This document shows positions 13,762-21,944 of a stretch of DNA of 51,006 bases, piece after piece; position 1 is the stretch's first letter; the number at the start of each line of letters is the position of its first letter. The translations under genes and the position numbers were made by a program. This stretch comes from Faecalibacterium sp. An122 (GTDB taxonomy: Bacteria > Bacillota > Clostridia > Oscillospirales > Ruminococcaceae): NCBI RefSeq assembly GCF_002160895.1, contig NZ_NFLL01000017.1, forward strand, positions 1 through 51,006. Direction: 5' to 3'. Below the pieces are notes generated by a model. It was not told the DNA's origin and did no database searches. It saw nothing but the letters and a program-made list of their open reading frames with translations.

Positions 13762-15959
13762 ACGGCATCGATCCTTTCAATCATGATCTGGACGGCGGGG
13801 TAGTCTCCCTGCATGATGGGCAGTGTCAGCCCGGCATGGCACAGGGCGGCGCCGGTGTAGGTGTGGTCGGTGAGGGTCTCATGGTAGAGGGCGCTGGGGT
13901 CCAGGCCCTTGAGGCGGACATGGATGGGCCAGGGGTTGGCCTGGGGGTCGATGACCACCACGCTGACCATGGCGCGGCTCTGGTCCTGGGCGGTGAACTG
14001 CCAGGCGGTGAAGCAGGTGTCGGTCATGGCGTCGGTCAGGCGGTCGTAGCGGCCGTTCAGCACCAGGGGCTGCATCTCCTTGCACTGCTGGATGTGGCAG
14101 CGGACCTCGTCCTTTTCGTCCTCGGTCAGGCGCTGCAGGTCCAGCTCATAGCCGAAGGTGCCGGCCATGGCCACGGTGGACCGGGTGGACAGCAGGGTGC
14201 TGCGTCCGGTCTGGTGGTTGGGGGAAGCCGAAACATGGCTGCCCATGGCGGCGGGAGGATAGCCGAAGGAGGTGCCGTACTGGATCTTGATGCGGTGGAT
14301 GGGGTCGGTGTCGTCGCTGCACCAGATCTGGGGGCAGTAGGCCAGCATGCCGGCGTCAAACCGTCCGCCGCCGCCGGCGCAGCCCTCGAACAGAACTTCG
14401 GGGAAGTCCCGGGTCAGGCGGCCCAGCAGGTCGTACAGGCCCAGCATATAGCGGTGGGCGGCCTCGCCCTGGCGCTCGGTGGGCAGCAGCCGGCTGAACA
14501 CGTCGGTCATGTTGCGGTTCATGTCCCACTTGATGTAGGAGATGTCGTGGTCGGCCAGCAGCTGGTGGAACAGCCCGTACAGGTAGTCCACCACGTCGGG
14601 ACGGCCCATGTCCAGCACCAGCTGGCTGCGGCCGGTGGTGGGGGCCCGGCCGGGAATGGTCAGTGCCCATTCGGGGTGAGCCTTGTACAGTTCGGCGCTG
14701 GGGCTGACCATTTCGGGCTCGATCCACAGGCCGAACAGCAGGCCCATCTCCCGGATCTTGCCGATCAGCTCGTTGAAGGTGCAGCCCAGCTTTTTCTCGT
14801 TGAACTGCCAGTCGCCCAGGCCGCTGCGGTCGTCCACCCGGCTGCCGAACCATCCGTCGTCCAGCACCAGCATCTCCACGCCCAGCTCCTTGGCCTGGCG
14901 GGCGATGTCCCAGATGCGCTGGGCGTCAAAGTCCATGTAGGTGGCTTCCCAGTTGTTGATGAGGATGGGGCGGGGACGGTCCCGCCAGACGCTGCGGATG
15001 ATGTTGTGCTGGAGGAAGTGGTGATACTGCCAGGACAGCTGGCTCAGACCCTTTGCGCTGTAGCTGAACAGCACTTCCGGCGTCACGAACTGCTCGCCCG
15101 GGGCCAGGGTCCAGCGGAAATCGTCGTCGCTGATGCCTGCCACCAGACGGGTGGAGTGCATCTGGCTGACCTCGCACTCGATCTTGAAGTTGCCCGAGTA
15201 GACCAGCATGGCCCCCAGACATTCGCCGGCGTCCTCGGTGGTGTGGGGGGCGGCCAGGATGGCGAAGGGATTGTGCTGGTGGCTGCTGGCGCCGCGGGCC
15301 GACCGCAGGGTCTGGATGGCGTGGGCCAGCGGGGTGCGCTCAGGCTGACGCTCCATGCAGTGGCGCCCGTGGAAGTGGATCAGCTCCCACTCGCCGAAGG
15401 GCAGGTCCAGGCAGGCCGAAGCGGCCTTGTCCAGCTGGATGGCGGCGGAGCCGCCGTTTTCCACCAGGGCGGCCCGGGTGATGACGTCGGCGTCGTGGTA
15501 GACGCCGTACAGCAGCACCACCGTCAGGCCGGTCACCGGGTCCTTCAGGGTGAGGCGGAGGGTCTCGCACTCGCCGCCGTTGTCAAAAGCGGCGGGCAGG
15601 CCGGGCAGCTCGTACTTGCCGGGCAGGATCTCCGCCCCGGCAAACCGCAGGTCGGCGGCACGGCTGCCGTCGGCGGCGGTGAGGCGCAGGCAGCCGATGC
15701 GGTAGTCGCCCACCCCGCTGCCGGTGTATTCCTGGCAGAGGGTGTCCAGGGAGTAGTCGCGCTGGGCGTCCAGCCCGGCGGGCTGGGGCGAAAAACCGCA
15801 GTCGGAGCGGAACTCCAGACCGCGCAGGTCGGCCTCGCCGATGGAGGGACCGTAGTACAGATGATGCACAATGCCCAGCTCATCGGCCCACAGCTGATAG
15901 CTGGTATGGGCGGTGTGGAGGGTGATCAGGCCGGTTTCGGGGTCTTTACGGATACTCAT
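13758..15959 (-). CDS. Alpha-galactosidase, GH36
   Basis: 733 residues, normal for bacterial GH36. The N-terminal beta-sandwich is followed by the barrel: VLDDGWFGSRVDD (about 365-377), LWIEPEMVSP, nucleophile Asp479 in YIKWDMNRN, and acid/base Asp549 in WCSDDTDPIHR. PPAAMGSHVSASPNHQTGR is a further family hallmark. It removes terminal alpha-1,6-galactose from melibiose, raffinose and stachyose in the cytoplasm (no signal peptide). An AAGGAGGA site precedes ATG 15959. It is the first gene of its transcript, with a promoter that overlaps the upstream terminator, and it is translationally coupled to the GH13 gene. Confidence 0.95.
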   Translation of the reverse strand: MSIRKDPETGLITLHTAHTSYQLWADELGIVHHLYYGPSIGEADLRGLEFRSDCGFSPQPAGLDAQRDYSLDTLCQEYTGSGVGDYRIGCLRLTAADGSRAADLRFAGAEILPGKYELPGLPAAFDNGGECETLRLTLKDPVTGLTVVLLYGVYHDADVITRAALVENGGSAAIQLDKAASACLDLPFGEWELIHFHGRHCMERQPERTPLAHAIQTLRSARGASSHQHNPFAILAAPHTTEDAGECLGAMLVYSGNFKIECEVSQMHSTRLVAGISDDDFRWTLAPGEQFVTPEVLFSYSAKGLSQLSWQYHHFLQHNIIRSVWRDRPRPILINNWEATYMDFDAQRIWDIARQAKELGVEMLVLDDGWFGSRVDDRSGLGDWQFNEKKLGCTFNELIGKIREMGLLFGLWIEPEMVSPSAELYKAHPEWALTIPGRAPTTGRSQLVLDMGRPDVVDYLYGLFHQLLADHDISYIKWDMNRNMTDVFSRLLPTERQGEAAHRYMLGLYDLLGRLTRDFPEVLFEGCAGGGGRFDAGMLAYCPQIWCSDDTDPIHRIKIQYGTSFGYPPAAMGSHVSASPNHQTGRSTLLSTRSTVAMAGTFGYELDLQRLTEDEKDEVRCHIQQCKEMQPLVLNGRYDRLTDAMTDTCFTAWQFTAQDQSRAMVSVVVIDPQANPWPIHVRLKGLDPSALYHETLTDHTYTGAALCHAGLTLPIMQGDYPAVQIMIERIDAV

Positions 15960-15983
15960 AGACAGTATCCTCCTTCTTTCAGC

Positions 15984-16013
15984 ATTATAACCTGAAAAAT
16001 GGCGCCCAGCCAA
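15984..16013 (-). promoter_or_regulatory. GH36 promoter overlapping ABC-operon terminator
   Basis: Minus-strand TTGGCT (16008-16013), 18-bp spacer, TATAAT (15984-15989). The -35 box lies in the loop and 3' arm of the terminator hairpin at 15994-16032, so termination and initiation signals are nested. Confidence 0.62.
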
Positions 16014-16032
16014 TCTGGGGGCCGGGCACCAT
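15994..16032 (-). terminator. Terminator of the sugar ABC operon
   Basis: Minus strand GGTGCCCGGCC / GGCTGGGCGCC (11 pairs, two G-T) followed by ATTTTTC. It lies between the distal permease gene and the GH36 gene; leak-through would still reach the glycosidases. The preceding 16033-16132 is GC-rich without a gene. Confidence 0.8.
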
Positions 16033-16132
16033 TGCGGCAAATGGGGTGGCAGGCCGCCGCCTGCGCCCGCGGGGGGCAGGGCAGGCGGGCCGGACGCTGC
16101 CGGTCAAACAGTGCAGAGGGTGACGCGCCGGC

Positions 16133-16981
16133 TTACTTGCCGCCGGTCATGGCAATGCCCTGGATGAACTGCTTCTGGAACAGCAGGTAGATGATGACCA
16201 TGGGGACCATAGCCAGCAGGCTGCCTGCCATCAGGACGGGGAAGTTGGTGGTGAACTGGCCGTTCAGGGTGGACAGGCCGGCGGACAGGGTCATCATGTT
16301 CAGGTCGGTGTTGCAGATCAGAGGCCACATCAGGTCGGAGTAAGCAAACACCGCGGTGAAGATGGCCAGAGCGGCCATGCTGGGCCCGGTCAGGGGCAGC
16401 ATGACTTTATAGAAAGCCTGCCACTTGTTGCAGCCGTCCAGATAGGCGGCCTCAGCGATGTCGTTGGGGATGGCAAGATACGCCTGCCGCAGGAAGAAGG
16501 TGCCGAAGGCGGAGACCAGGCCCGGGAACACCAGGGCGAAGATGGAGTTGGTCATGCCCACCTTGGCCAGCATCAGGTACTGGGGAGTGATGAAGATCTG
16601 GCTGGGCAGCATCATCTGAACCAGGATGATGGCGAACAGGGCGTTCTTGAAGGGGAAGTGGAGCTTGGCGAAAGCGTAGCCGGCCATCGAGCTGAAGATC
16701 ACAGCACACACCACGCGGAAGAAGATCAGCAGGGCGGTGTTGATGTACAGGTTGACGAAGGGCAGGCTTTCGAGGGCGGTGACGAAGTTGTCAAAGTTCC
16801 ACTGGGAGGGCAGGATCTGGGGCGGAATGGCCATGCTCTCGGCCTGGGTCTTGAAGCAGGTCAGGACCATCCACACAAAGGGGAAGATCATGAGGATGCT
16901 GCCCAGGATCAGGACTGCATAAGTGAGAGCCTTGGTAACCCGCTTGGAGTTTTTCATGCTTTTGGTTGCAGTAGTATCCAT
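16133..16981 (-). CDS. Carbohydrate ABC transporter permease (MalG type)
   Basis: 282 residues with six membrane helices. The ATPase-contact EAA loop reads EAAYLDGCNKWQAFYKVMLPLTGP, and the N-terminal region has FPFVWMVLTCFKTQAE, typical of the MalG/MsmG subunit. The C end shows the family LFQKQFIQGIAMTGGK. With its MalF partner it forms the channel for an oligosaccharide delivered by the binding protein encoded upstream. No ATPase gene is in the cluster, so a shared MsmK-like ATPase elsewhere is likely (inference). It starts 3 bases after the upstream permease gene, with GAGGTG as ribosome site. Confidence 0.93.
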   Translation of the reverse strand: MDTTATKSMKNSKRVTKALTYAVLILGSILMIFPFVWMVLTCFKTQAESMAIPPQILPSQWNFDNFVTALESLPFVNLYINTALLIFFRVVCAVIFSSMAGYAFAKLHFPFKNALFAIILVQMMLPSQIFITPQYLMLAKVGMTNSIFALVFPGLVSAFGTFFLRQAYLAIPNDIAEAAYLDGCNKWQAFYKVMLPLTGPSMAALAIFTAVFAYSDLMWPLICNTDLNMMTLSAGLSTLNGQFTTNFPVLMAGSLLAMVPMVIIYLLFQKQFIQGIAMTGGK

Positions 16982-16984
16982 CTT

Positions 16985-17869
16985 TTACACCTCGTAATTG
17001 ACCCACTTCTTCTGGCCGATGAACTGGATGAGGGTCACGGCGCCGATCAGCAGGACGGTCCAGACGACGATGGCGGAGGCATAGCCCTTGTCACCGGCGA
17101 TGAAGCTCTCGCGGTAGAACAGGCTCATCAGGGTCTGGGTGTCGTTCAGGGCGGGGTTGGCGTCGTCCACCATCATGTAGATCAGGTCAAAGACCTTCAG
17201 CGAACTCATCAGACGCATAATCAGCACGACGAACAACGTGGGGGAGACCATGGGCAGGGTGATGCTGAAGAACTGGCGCACCTTGGAAGCGCCGTCCAGA
17301 TCCGCTGCCTCGTACAGGCTGACCGAGATGTTCTGCAGGCCAGCCAGCAGCAGGACCGCGTCGTAGCCGATGTTGCTCCAGATCTGGACGATGGAGCAGG
17401 TAATCAGCACGATGTGGGAATCCGTCAGCCAGCCGATGTCAAGGCCCAGCAGTGTATTAATAATACCATATTGTGAGTTAAAAATCCACTTCCAAACCAT
17501 GGCCACGGCGGCGGGAGCGACGACCATGGGCAGGAAAAAGATGGCGCGGAAGGTGGTGCGGCCGCGGATCTTGCTGTTCAGCAGGACGGCCACGATCAGG
17601 GACAGGAAGATGCCCACGGGCACCGTCATAATGCAGAAGAAGATGGTGTTGCCGGTGGCCTTCCAGAACTCGGCGTTCTGGAACATCTCGATGTAGTTGT
17701 CGATGCCCTCAAACTCGAACTCGCCGAAGGGCAGGGACTTGGAAAAGCTCATGTAAATGGTCTCGATGAAGGGCCAGATGTTCAGCACGATCAGACCGAT
17801 GATGGTGGGGGCCACCATGATCAGACCCCAGACGGCTCCGTCGCGGCCCAGTTTGGACGTTTTTTCCAT
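16985..17869 (-). CDS. Carbohydrate ABC transporter permease (MalF type)
   Basis: 294 residues, six membrane helices (first about 14-36). The start WGLIMVAPTIIGLIVLNIWPFIETIYMSF and the EAA motif YEAADLDGASKVRQFFSITLPMVSPT are characteristic of MsmF/MalF-type permeases. It pairs with the MalG-type protein to form the membrane channel. AAAGGAGG precedes ATG 17869, and the gene begins 12 bases after the binding-protein stop, all in one transcript. Specificity is inferred as alpha-galactosides from the GH36 and GH13 genes downstream, not from the permease itself. Confidence 0.93.
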   Translation of the reverse strand: MEKTSKLGRDGAVWGLIMVAPTIIGLIVLNIWPFIETIYMSFSKSLPFGEFEFEGIDNYIEMFQNAEFWKATGNTIFFCIMTVPVGIFLSLIVAVLLNSKIRGRTTFRAIFFLPMVVAPAAVAMVWKWIFNSQYGIINTLLGLDIGWLTDSHIVLITCSIVQIWSNIGYDAVLLLAGLQNISVSLYEAADLDGASKVRQFFSITLPMVSPTLFVVLIMRLMSSLKVFDLIYMMVDDANPALNDTQTLMSLFYRESFIAGDKGYASAIVVWTVLLIGAVTLIQFIGQKKWVNYEV

Positions 17870-17881
17870 GATGTGCCTCCT

Positions 17882-19156
17882 TTATTCTTCGTAGTACTCG
17901 GCGCTGGCCTGGTCCACAATCTGCTGCATCTGGTTCAGGCCGTCGTCCAGGGAGAGGGCGCCGGTGTAGATCTTCAGCAGGGTGTCGCTGACCGGGGTTT
18001 TCCACTCGGGACGGGCGGCGTTGTTGACACTCTGGACGCAGTAGTCGAACATATCAATGAAGCAGGTGATGTTGATGGGGTACTGCTCGAAGCAGCTGAC
18101 CCAGCTGTCCTCCATGCCGATGTAGGCCGGGATGGCGGCGCCGCTCTCGCCCTGGATGCGCTGGCCCTCGGCGCTGCCGAAGAACTTGAGCACGTCCATG
18201 ACCACATCCAGATGCTTGTTGGTCTTGGTGGTGGCGTAGGACAGGCCGTTGGAAATGGTGGCCCGGCCGTCGCCGCTCATGGGGTTGGGGCACTTGGGCA
18301 GGACGGCCACGTCCCACTTGCCCACCATGTCGGGATAGTTCTGCAGCTCAGGCAGGATGTTCCAGTCGCCCTCCAGGAACATGGCGCCCTTCTCGGAGAA
18401 GAAGGCGGTGCCGGGGGCGGTCTCGGCGAAGTAGGTCTGGGTGGGGCACCAGTCGTACTTCTGCAGGCCGATGTAGAAATCCATGGCCATCTTGGTGGCG
18501 GGATCGGTGAAGTTGCCGCGGGTCTTGTCCTCGGTCAGGATGCTGCCGCCGGCCTGATAGACGAAGTTCCAGTAACCCAGCTGGTCGTCGCCGTAGGCCA
18601 TGTAGCCGTAGTAGCCGGTGGCGTCGTAGATCTTCTGGGAGGCTTCCACCAGGGTGTCCCAGGTCCAGGTCTCGTCGGGGTAGCTGACGCCGGCGGCGTC
18701 AAACATCTCTTTGTTGTAGACCAGGCCCACGGTGTCCTTGTCCTTGGGCACGGCGTAGAGGACGCCGTCCGAGCCGCTGGCGTTGGCCAGCGAGATCTCC
18801 GAGAAGTGCTCGGTCTCCACAATGCTGGAGCAGTCCACCAGCTTGTCGTTGTCGGCGTATTTCAGGATCTCGTTGGTGTGCATCCAGAAAATGTCGGGGG
18901 CCTGTTTGGCCATGGTGGCCGCCTCCAGCTTGGTCCAGTACTCGTCCCAGCTGGTGACCTGCACTTCGATGGTGACCTCGGGATGCTGGGCGGTGTAGGC
19001 ATCGCACATGGCCTGCATGCCGTCCCGCTGGAAGACGTCCCAGATCTGGAAGGTCAGGTTGACGGTGCCATCGTCCGAACCGCCGCAGCCGGCCAGACCC
19101 ATGGCCGCCAGCGCAGCGGTAGCCGCAAGGAACGAACGGCGAGAAATCTTCTTCAT
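17882..19156 (-). CDS. Extracellular solute-binding lipoprotein (family 1)
   Basis: 424 residues. The N end has KKISRRSFLAATAALAAMGLAGC: a lipobox with Cys24 and a twin-arginine-like SRRSFL, so export by Tat is conceivable. The mature part shows LTFQIWDVFQRDGM, PDIFWMHTNEIL, YAVPKDKDTVGLVYNKEMFDAAG and AMFLEGDWNI, all usual in family 1 sugar-binding proteins. It captures the oligosaccharide outside the membrane and delivers it to the two permeases. First gene of the operon, with an AAAGGAG site. The leader upstream carries several dyads that may bind the divergent AraC regulator. Confidence 0.94.
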   Translation of the reverse strand: MKKISRRSFLAATAALAAMGLAGCGGSDDGTVNLTFQIWDVFQRDGMQAMCDAYTAQHPEVTIEVQVTSWDEYWTKLEAATMAKQAPDIFWMHTNEILKYADNDKLVDCSSIVETEHFSEISLANASGSDGVLYAVPKDKDTVGLVYNKEMFDAAGVSYPDETWTWDTLVEASQKIYDATGYYGYMAYGDDQLGYWNFVYQAGGSILTEDKTRGNFTDPATKMAMDFYIGLQKYDWCPTQTYFAETAPGTAFFSEKGAMFLEGDWNILPELQNYPDMVGKWDVAVLPKCPNPMSGDGRATISNGLSYATTKTNKHLDVVMDVLKFFGSAEGQRIQGESGAAIPAYIGMEDSWVSCFEQYPINITCFIDMFDYCVQSVNNAARPEWKTPVSDTLLKIYTGALSLDDGLNQMQQIVDQASAEYYEE

Positions 19157-19243
19157 AAGCCATCTCCTTTGATTTGCTTGGGTAAGGGGTTGAAGGATGG
19201 GAATGCGCTTGTCCGGACAGCTGGTCAGACAGGACTGTTCCTA

Positions 19244-19262
19244 TTTCGTCATTGTGACGAAA
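19244..19262. promoter_or_regulatory. Inverted repeat in ABC-operon leader
   Basis: TTTCGTCA-TTG-TGACGAAA, perfect 8-bp arms, within the untranslated leader. Possible operator or RNA hairpin. Confidence 0.5.
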
Positions 19263-19272
19263 ATATGAACAG

Positions 19273-19304
19273 AAAATTATGCGTTGTGCACATTGCATAA
19301 TTTT
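19273..19304. promoter_or_regulatory. 32-bp palindrome, probable operator
   Basis: AAAATTATGC, two bases, TGTGCACA, two bases, GCATAATTTT: 28 of 32 positions are symmetrical. It lies about 20-50 bases downstream of the ABC-operon -10 box. A repressor or the AraC protein could bind here. Confidence 0.6.
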
Positions 19305-19324
19305 TACTCCACTCTTGTGGAAAT

Positions 19325-19353
19325 ATTATACATTGTATGGAGGGGATTTTGAA
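19325..19353 (-). promoter_or_regulatory. ABC operon promoter
   Basis: Minus-strand TTCAAA (19348-19353), 17-bp spacer, TATAAT (19325-19330). The weak -35 suits an activated promoter. The leader to the start codon is about 160 bases. Confidence 0.6.
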
Positions 19354-19405
19354 TGCCACAATGCAGTTTTTTATATTCCATTTTCTAGGAAATATAGCTT
19401 TTTAG

Positions 19406-19435
19406 TTGAAATGGGGACGCATTATGGTATATAAT
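19406..19435 (+). promoter_or_regulatory. AraC-type regulator gene promoter
   Basis: TTGAAA (19406-19411), 18-bp spacer, TATAAT (19430-19435), back to back with the ABC-operon promoter. Confidence 0.7.
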
Positions 19436-19455
19436 AAACCCGGGAGGTGTTTGTC

Positions 19456-20331
19456 GTGGATCAAGAGATGAAAGACCCCGAAAAACTGAAGTTTCATGTA
19501 TTCAAGGACGAGCGTTTCATTGATCTGAACCTGTATCAGTTCGGCTGGGAGCGCACCAGTCCCACCCATTCCTATGGGCCCTACGCCCGCAACCATTACC
19601 TGTTTCACTACGCCATTGCGGGCCGGGGGGTGCTGCTGGCCAACGGCAACGAATACGAAATCCCGGCGGGACACGGGTTTTTGATTGTGCCGGGCCAGAT
19701 CACCACCTACCGTTCCGACCCGGAGGACCCCTGGGAATACACCTGGCTGGAATTTGACGGCCTGCGCGCCCACGAGAGCCTCCATCTGGCGGGAATCAGC
19801 GGCAGCCAGCCGGTCTATACCCCCCGCACCGCCGAGGCGGGCCGCCAGGTGCAGGAGCAGATGCTGTACATCGTCAACCACGCCGACGCCAGCCCGGTGC
19901 ACCTGATCGCCCACGGCTTTTTGTTTCTGGACAGCCTGGTCCAGTGCTCGGCGGGCCGCCGGTGCGGCGGCGAGCGCCGGGTCCGGGACTTTTACGTCAA
20001 GGAGGCCCTGACCTTCATCGAGCAGAACTATCAGCGTGACATCTCGGTGGAGGAAATCGCGGCGGTCAGCGGCCTCAACCGCAGCTATTTCGGCAAAGTG
20101 TTCCGGGACGCCGTGGGCGAAAGCCCCCAGGCCTACCTGCTCCACTACCGGATGGCCCGGGCCGCCCAGCTGCTGAAGGAGACCCGCCTGTCCATCGGGG
20201 AAATTGCGGCCCAGGTCAGCTACGACAACCAGCTGCATTTTTCCCGCGCCTTTAAGAATGTACACGGCATCTCCCCCCGGGAGTACCGTTCCACCCACCT
20301 GCTGGAGCCGCCCCAGAAGCTCCAGCCCTGA
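19456..20331 (+). CDS. AraC-family transcriptional regulator of the galactoside cassette
   Basis: 291 residues. The N half is an AraC-type cupin sugar-sensing domain (GPYARNHYLFHYAIAGRGVLLANGNEYEIPAGHGFLIVPGQITTY). The C half has two helix-turn-helix motifs: ISVEEIAAVSGLNRSYFGKVFRDAVGESP and SIGEIAAQVSYDNQLHFSRAFKNVHGISPREYR. This is the MsmR/RafR-like architecture that activates sugar uptake genes. It is divergent from the ABC operon, so that operon is the likely target (inference). A GTG start at 19456 is chosen because GGGAGG lies 8 bases upstream; the in-frame ATG at 19468 would be too far from it. Confidence 0.9.
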   Translation: MDQEMKDPEKLKFHVFKDERFIDLNLYQFGWERTSPTHSYGPYARNHYLFHYAIAGRGVLLANGNEYEIPAGHGFLIVPGQITTYRSDPEDPWEYTWLEFDGLRAHESLHLAGISGSQPVYTPRTAEAGRQVQEQMLYIVNHADASPVHLIAHGFLFLDSLVQCSAGRRCGGERRVRDFYVKEALTFIEQNYQRDISVEEIAAVSGLNRSYFGKVFRDAVGESPQAYLLHYRMARAAQLLKETRLSIGEIAAQVSYDNQLHFSRAFKNVHGISPREYRSTHLLEPPQKLQP

Positions 20332-20381
20332 CCGCCCGACGGCTGTATCTCTATATTGTATTGCGCCGCGCGCATAAAAAT

Positions 20382-20425
20382 GCCCGCCCCTGCCGGGAGC
20401 TGACGCTCCGGAAGGGCGGGCTTTT
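20382..20425 (+). terminator. Terminator after AraC gene
   Basis: GCCCGCCCCT pairs with AAGGGCGGGC, with an inner GGGAGC-TGA-CGCTCC hairpin, followed by TTTT. Confidence 0.8.
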
Positions 20426-20456
20426 GGCATAGATGGGATGTTTTTTCGCTTTTTGC

Positions 20457-20485
20457 TTGCACATTTTGCCAGAAACAAGTATACT
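20457..20485 (+). promoter_or_regulatory. Promoter of the DUF4230 pair
   Basis: TTGCAC (20457-20462), 17-bp spacer, TATACT (20480-20485). Leader of about 110 bases to the first ATG. Confidence 0.8.
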
Positions 20486-20603
20486 GGACACGCTGTGTGA
20501 CAGAATCAGAGGAAAATATTTTGGGTGCAAATCGCGAAAATTACAGCGTATATTGCGGCGCTGTGCGCTGAACATCCACGAATATACAAAAGGAGGAACC
20601 GAT

Positions 20604-21212
20604 ATGAACAAAGAAGAGGTAAAAACATGGCTCAGCTGGACCAAAATTCCCAGGCGTGTGCCTCTGGTGATGGGGGCGGTGGCGCTGATTGCCGCCATCG
20701 GCATTTTTCTGGGGCTTCAGATCGGAGAAAGCAAAGATCACGAAGCGCAGGTCACCGCCCTTTCCACGCTGGAAAGGATTGTGAACGTGAGCGACCTGTC
20801 CACCTTTACCGCGGTATACAATGGAATTGCTGAGGTAACCAACGAAAAGAACCCGGACAAAGTGGATTTTTATGTGTCTTATGAAGCTCAGGTGGAAGCC
20901 GGCATTGACTTTTCGGCCATTGAAATCCATATGGAAGGAAAGACCATTACGGTGGATCTGCCGGAGGCGAGAATCAATGATGTGAGCGTAGATATTTCGT
21001 CCATGGATTTCATGTTCTTCAATGACAGAGCCAATACGTCCACTGTGTCGGAGCGAGCCTATAAAGCATGTGAAAAGGATGTGCAGGCCGAGAGTGAAAA
21101 CCAGGGAGCTATCCTTGAGCTGGCGCATCAGAATGCGCAGAATGTGATACGGGCACTGGTTCAGCCGGTGATCGAGCCGATGGGTGAGGAATACGAACTG
21201 GTGGTAAACTGA
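20604..21212 (+). CDS. DUF4230 domain membrane protein
   Basis: 202 residues with one N-terminal membrane segment (about 20-38, RVPLVMGAVALIAAIGIFLGLQI), the bulk of the protein predicted outside. The domain shows ALSTLERIVNVSDLSTFTAVYNGIAEV, VDFYVSYEAQVEAGIDFSAIEIHMEGKTITVDLPEARI, the DUF4230 pattern of a beta-rich fold. Function unknown; membrane attachment and tandem arrangement with a lipoprotein paralogue suggest an envelope role. AAGGAGG sits six bases before the ATG. Its GC content is lower than that of neighbours, which may mark a less codon-biased or acquired segment. Confidence 0.8.
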   Translation: MNKEEVKTWLSWTKIPRRVPLVMGAVALIAAIGIFLGLQIGESKDHEAQVTALSTLERIVNVSDLSTFTAVYNGIAEVTNEKNPDKVDFYVSYEAQVEAGIDFSAIEIHMEGKTITVDLPEARINDVSVDISSMDFMFFNDRANTSTVSERAYKACEKDVQAESENQGAILELAHQNAQNVIRALVQPVIEPMGEEYELVVN

Positions 21213-21224
21213 GGGGTGAAGAAG

Positions 21225-21869
21225 ATGAAAAAAGCAAAACGTGCGGCATGTTTCCTGCTGGCAGCTGTGCTGTGCCTGACGACAGGATGCGGCCAGAAGA
21301 AAGAACTGGATGCCGAGCCAAGCATTTCCGAGATGCGGGCCATCTGTGACCTGGCGGTAATGGAATGCTACTATCATAATGTGGCAAAATTCCAGCAGGA
21401 GGTGGACGGCATCCTCTGGATGGGCGGCGAAAAGAACTTCTGGGTGGAATACAGCGGCGTGGTGGAATTCGGCATCGACGCTTCCTATGTAAACATTGAA
21501 GCAGATGACACCCGCCTTACTGTCACCATTCCCGCGGCGACAGTGCAGGACTGCCGGGTGGAATCTTCCTCTCTGAATGAGGATTCCTACATCGTGGCCA
21601 AAGATTCCAAAGACATCACCGCCGAAGATGAAGTGTATGCGTTCAGCCAGGCCCAGGCGATTTTAGAAGAACAGGCCAGCCAGGATGAGACACTGCTTTT
21701 GCAGGCTCAGCAGCGGGCCCAGACCCTGCTGGAAAATTACATTAAAAACCTGGGTGAAGCCGTGGGCAAGCAGTATACCATCCAATGGGTGTACCTGGAT
21801 GCAGAGGGGAACCCTGTTCGTTCCAACAACTCGACCACCGCGAACTCCGCCGAGAGCGGCGAAAAATAA
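21225..21869 (+). CDS. DUF4230 domain lipoprotein
   Basis: 214 residues; signal peptide with lipobox CLTTGC (Cys22), then a DUF4230 domain: MRAICDLAVMECYYHNVAKFQQEVDG, FWVEYSGVVEFGIDASYVNIEADDTRLTVTIPAATV. It is a paralogue of the preceding gene, from which it is separated by 12 bases. The C-terminal tail is Ser/Asn/Ala-rich. ATG 21225 is chosen from GAGGGG 8 bases upstream; a GTG at 21216 lies within that site. Predicted as a lipid-anchored extracytoplasmic protein, perhaps working with the membrane-anchored paralogue. Function unknown. Confidence 0.8.
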   Translation: MKKAKRAACFLLAAVLCLTTGCGQKKELDAEPSISEMRAICDLAVMECYYHNVAKFQQEVDGILWMGGEKNFWVEYSGVVEFGIDASYVNIEADDTRLTVTIPAATVQDCRVESSSLNEDSYIVAKDSKDITAEDEVYAFSQAQAILEEQASQDETLLLQAQQRAQTLLENYIKNLGEAVGKQYTIQWVYLDAEGNPVRSNNSTTANSAESGEK

Positions 21870-21880
21870 AGGATAAAAAG

Positions 21881-21940
21881 AAAGACAGCCTCATCCCGGT
21901 TGGCAGGTGCCGACCTGTGGGATGAGGCTGTTTCTTTTGG
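21881..21940. terminator. Bidirectional terminator between convergent genes
   Basis: AAAGACAGCCTCATCCC pairs with GGGATGAGGCTGTTTCTTT; the loop has its own GGTTGGCA/TGCCGACC hairpin. Serves the DUF4230 pair (plus) and apbE (minus). Confidence 0.88.
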
Positions 21941-21944
21941 TTTT

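Noticed and set aside
11788-15995. Long plus-strand frames opposite the GH13 and GH36 genes
   Set aside because: Antisense to genes with complete catalytic motifs; composition typical of shadow frames.
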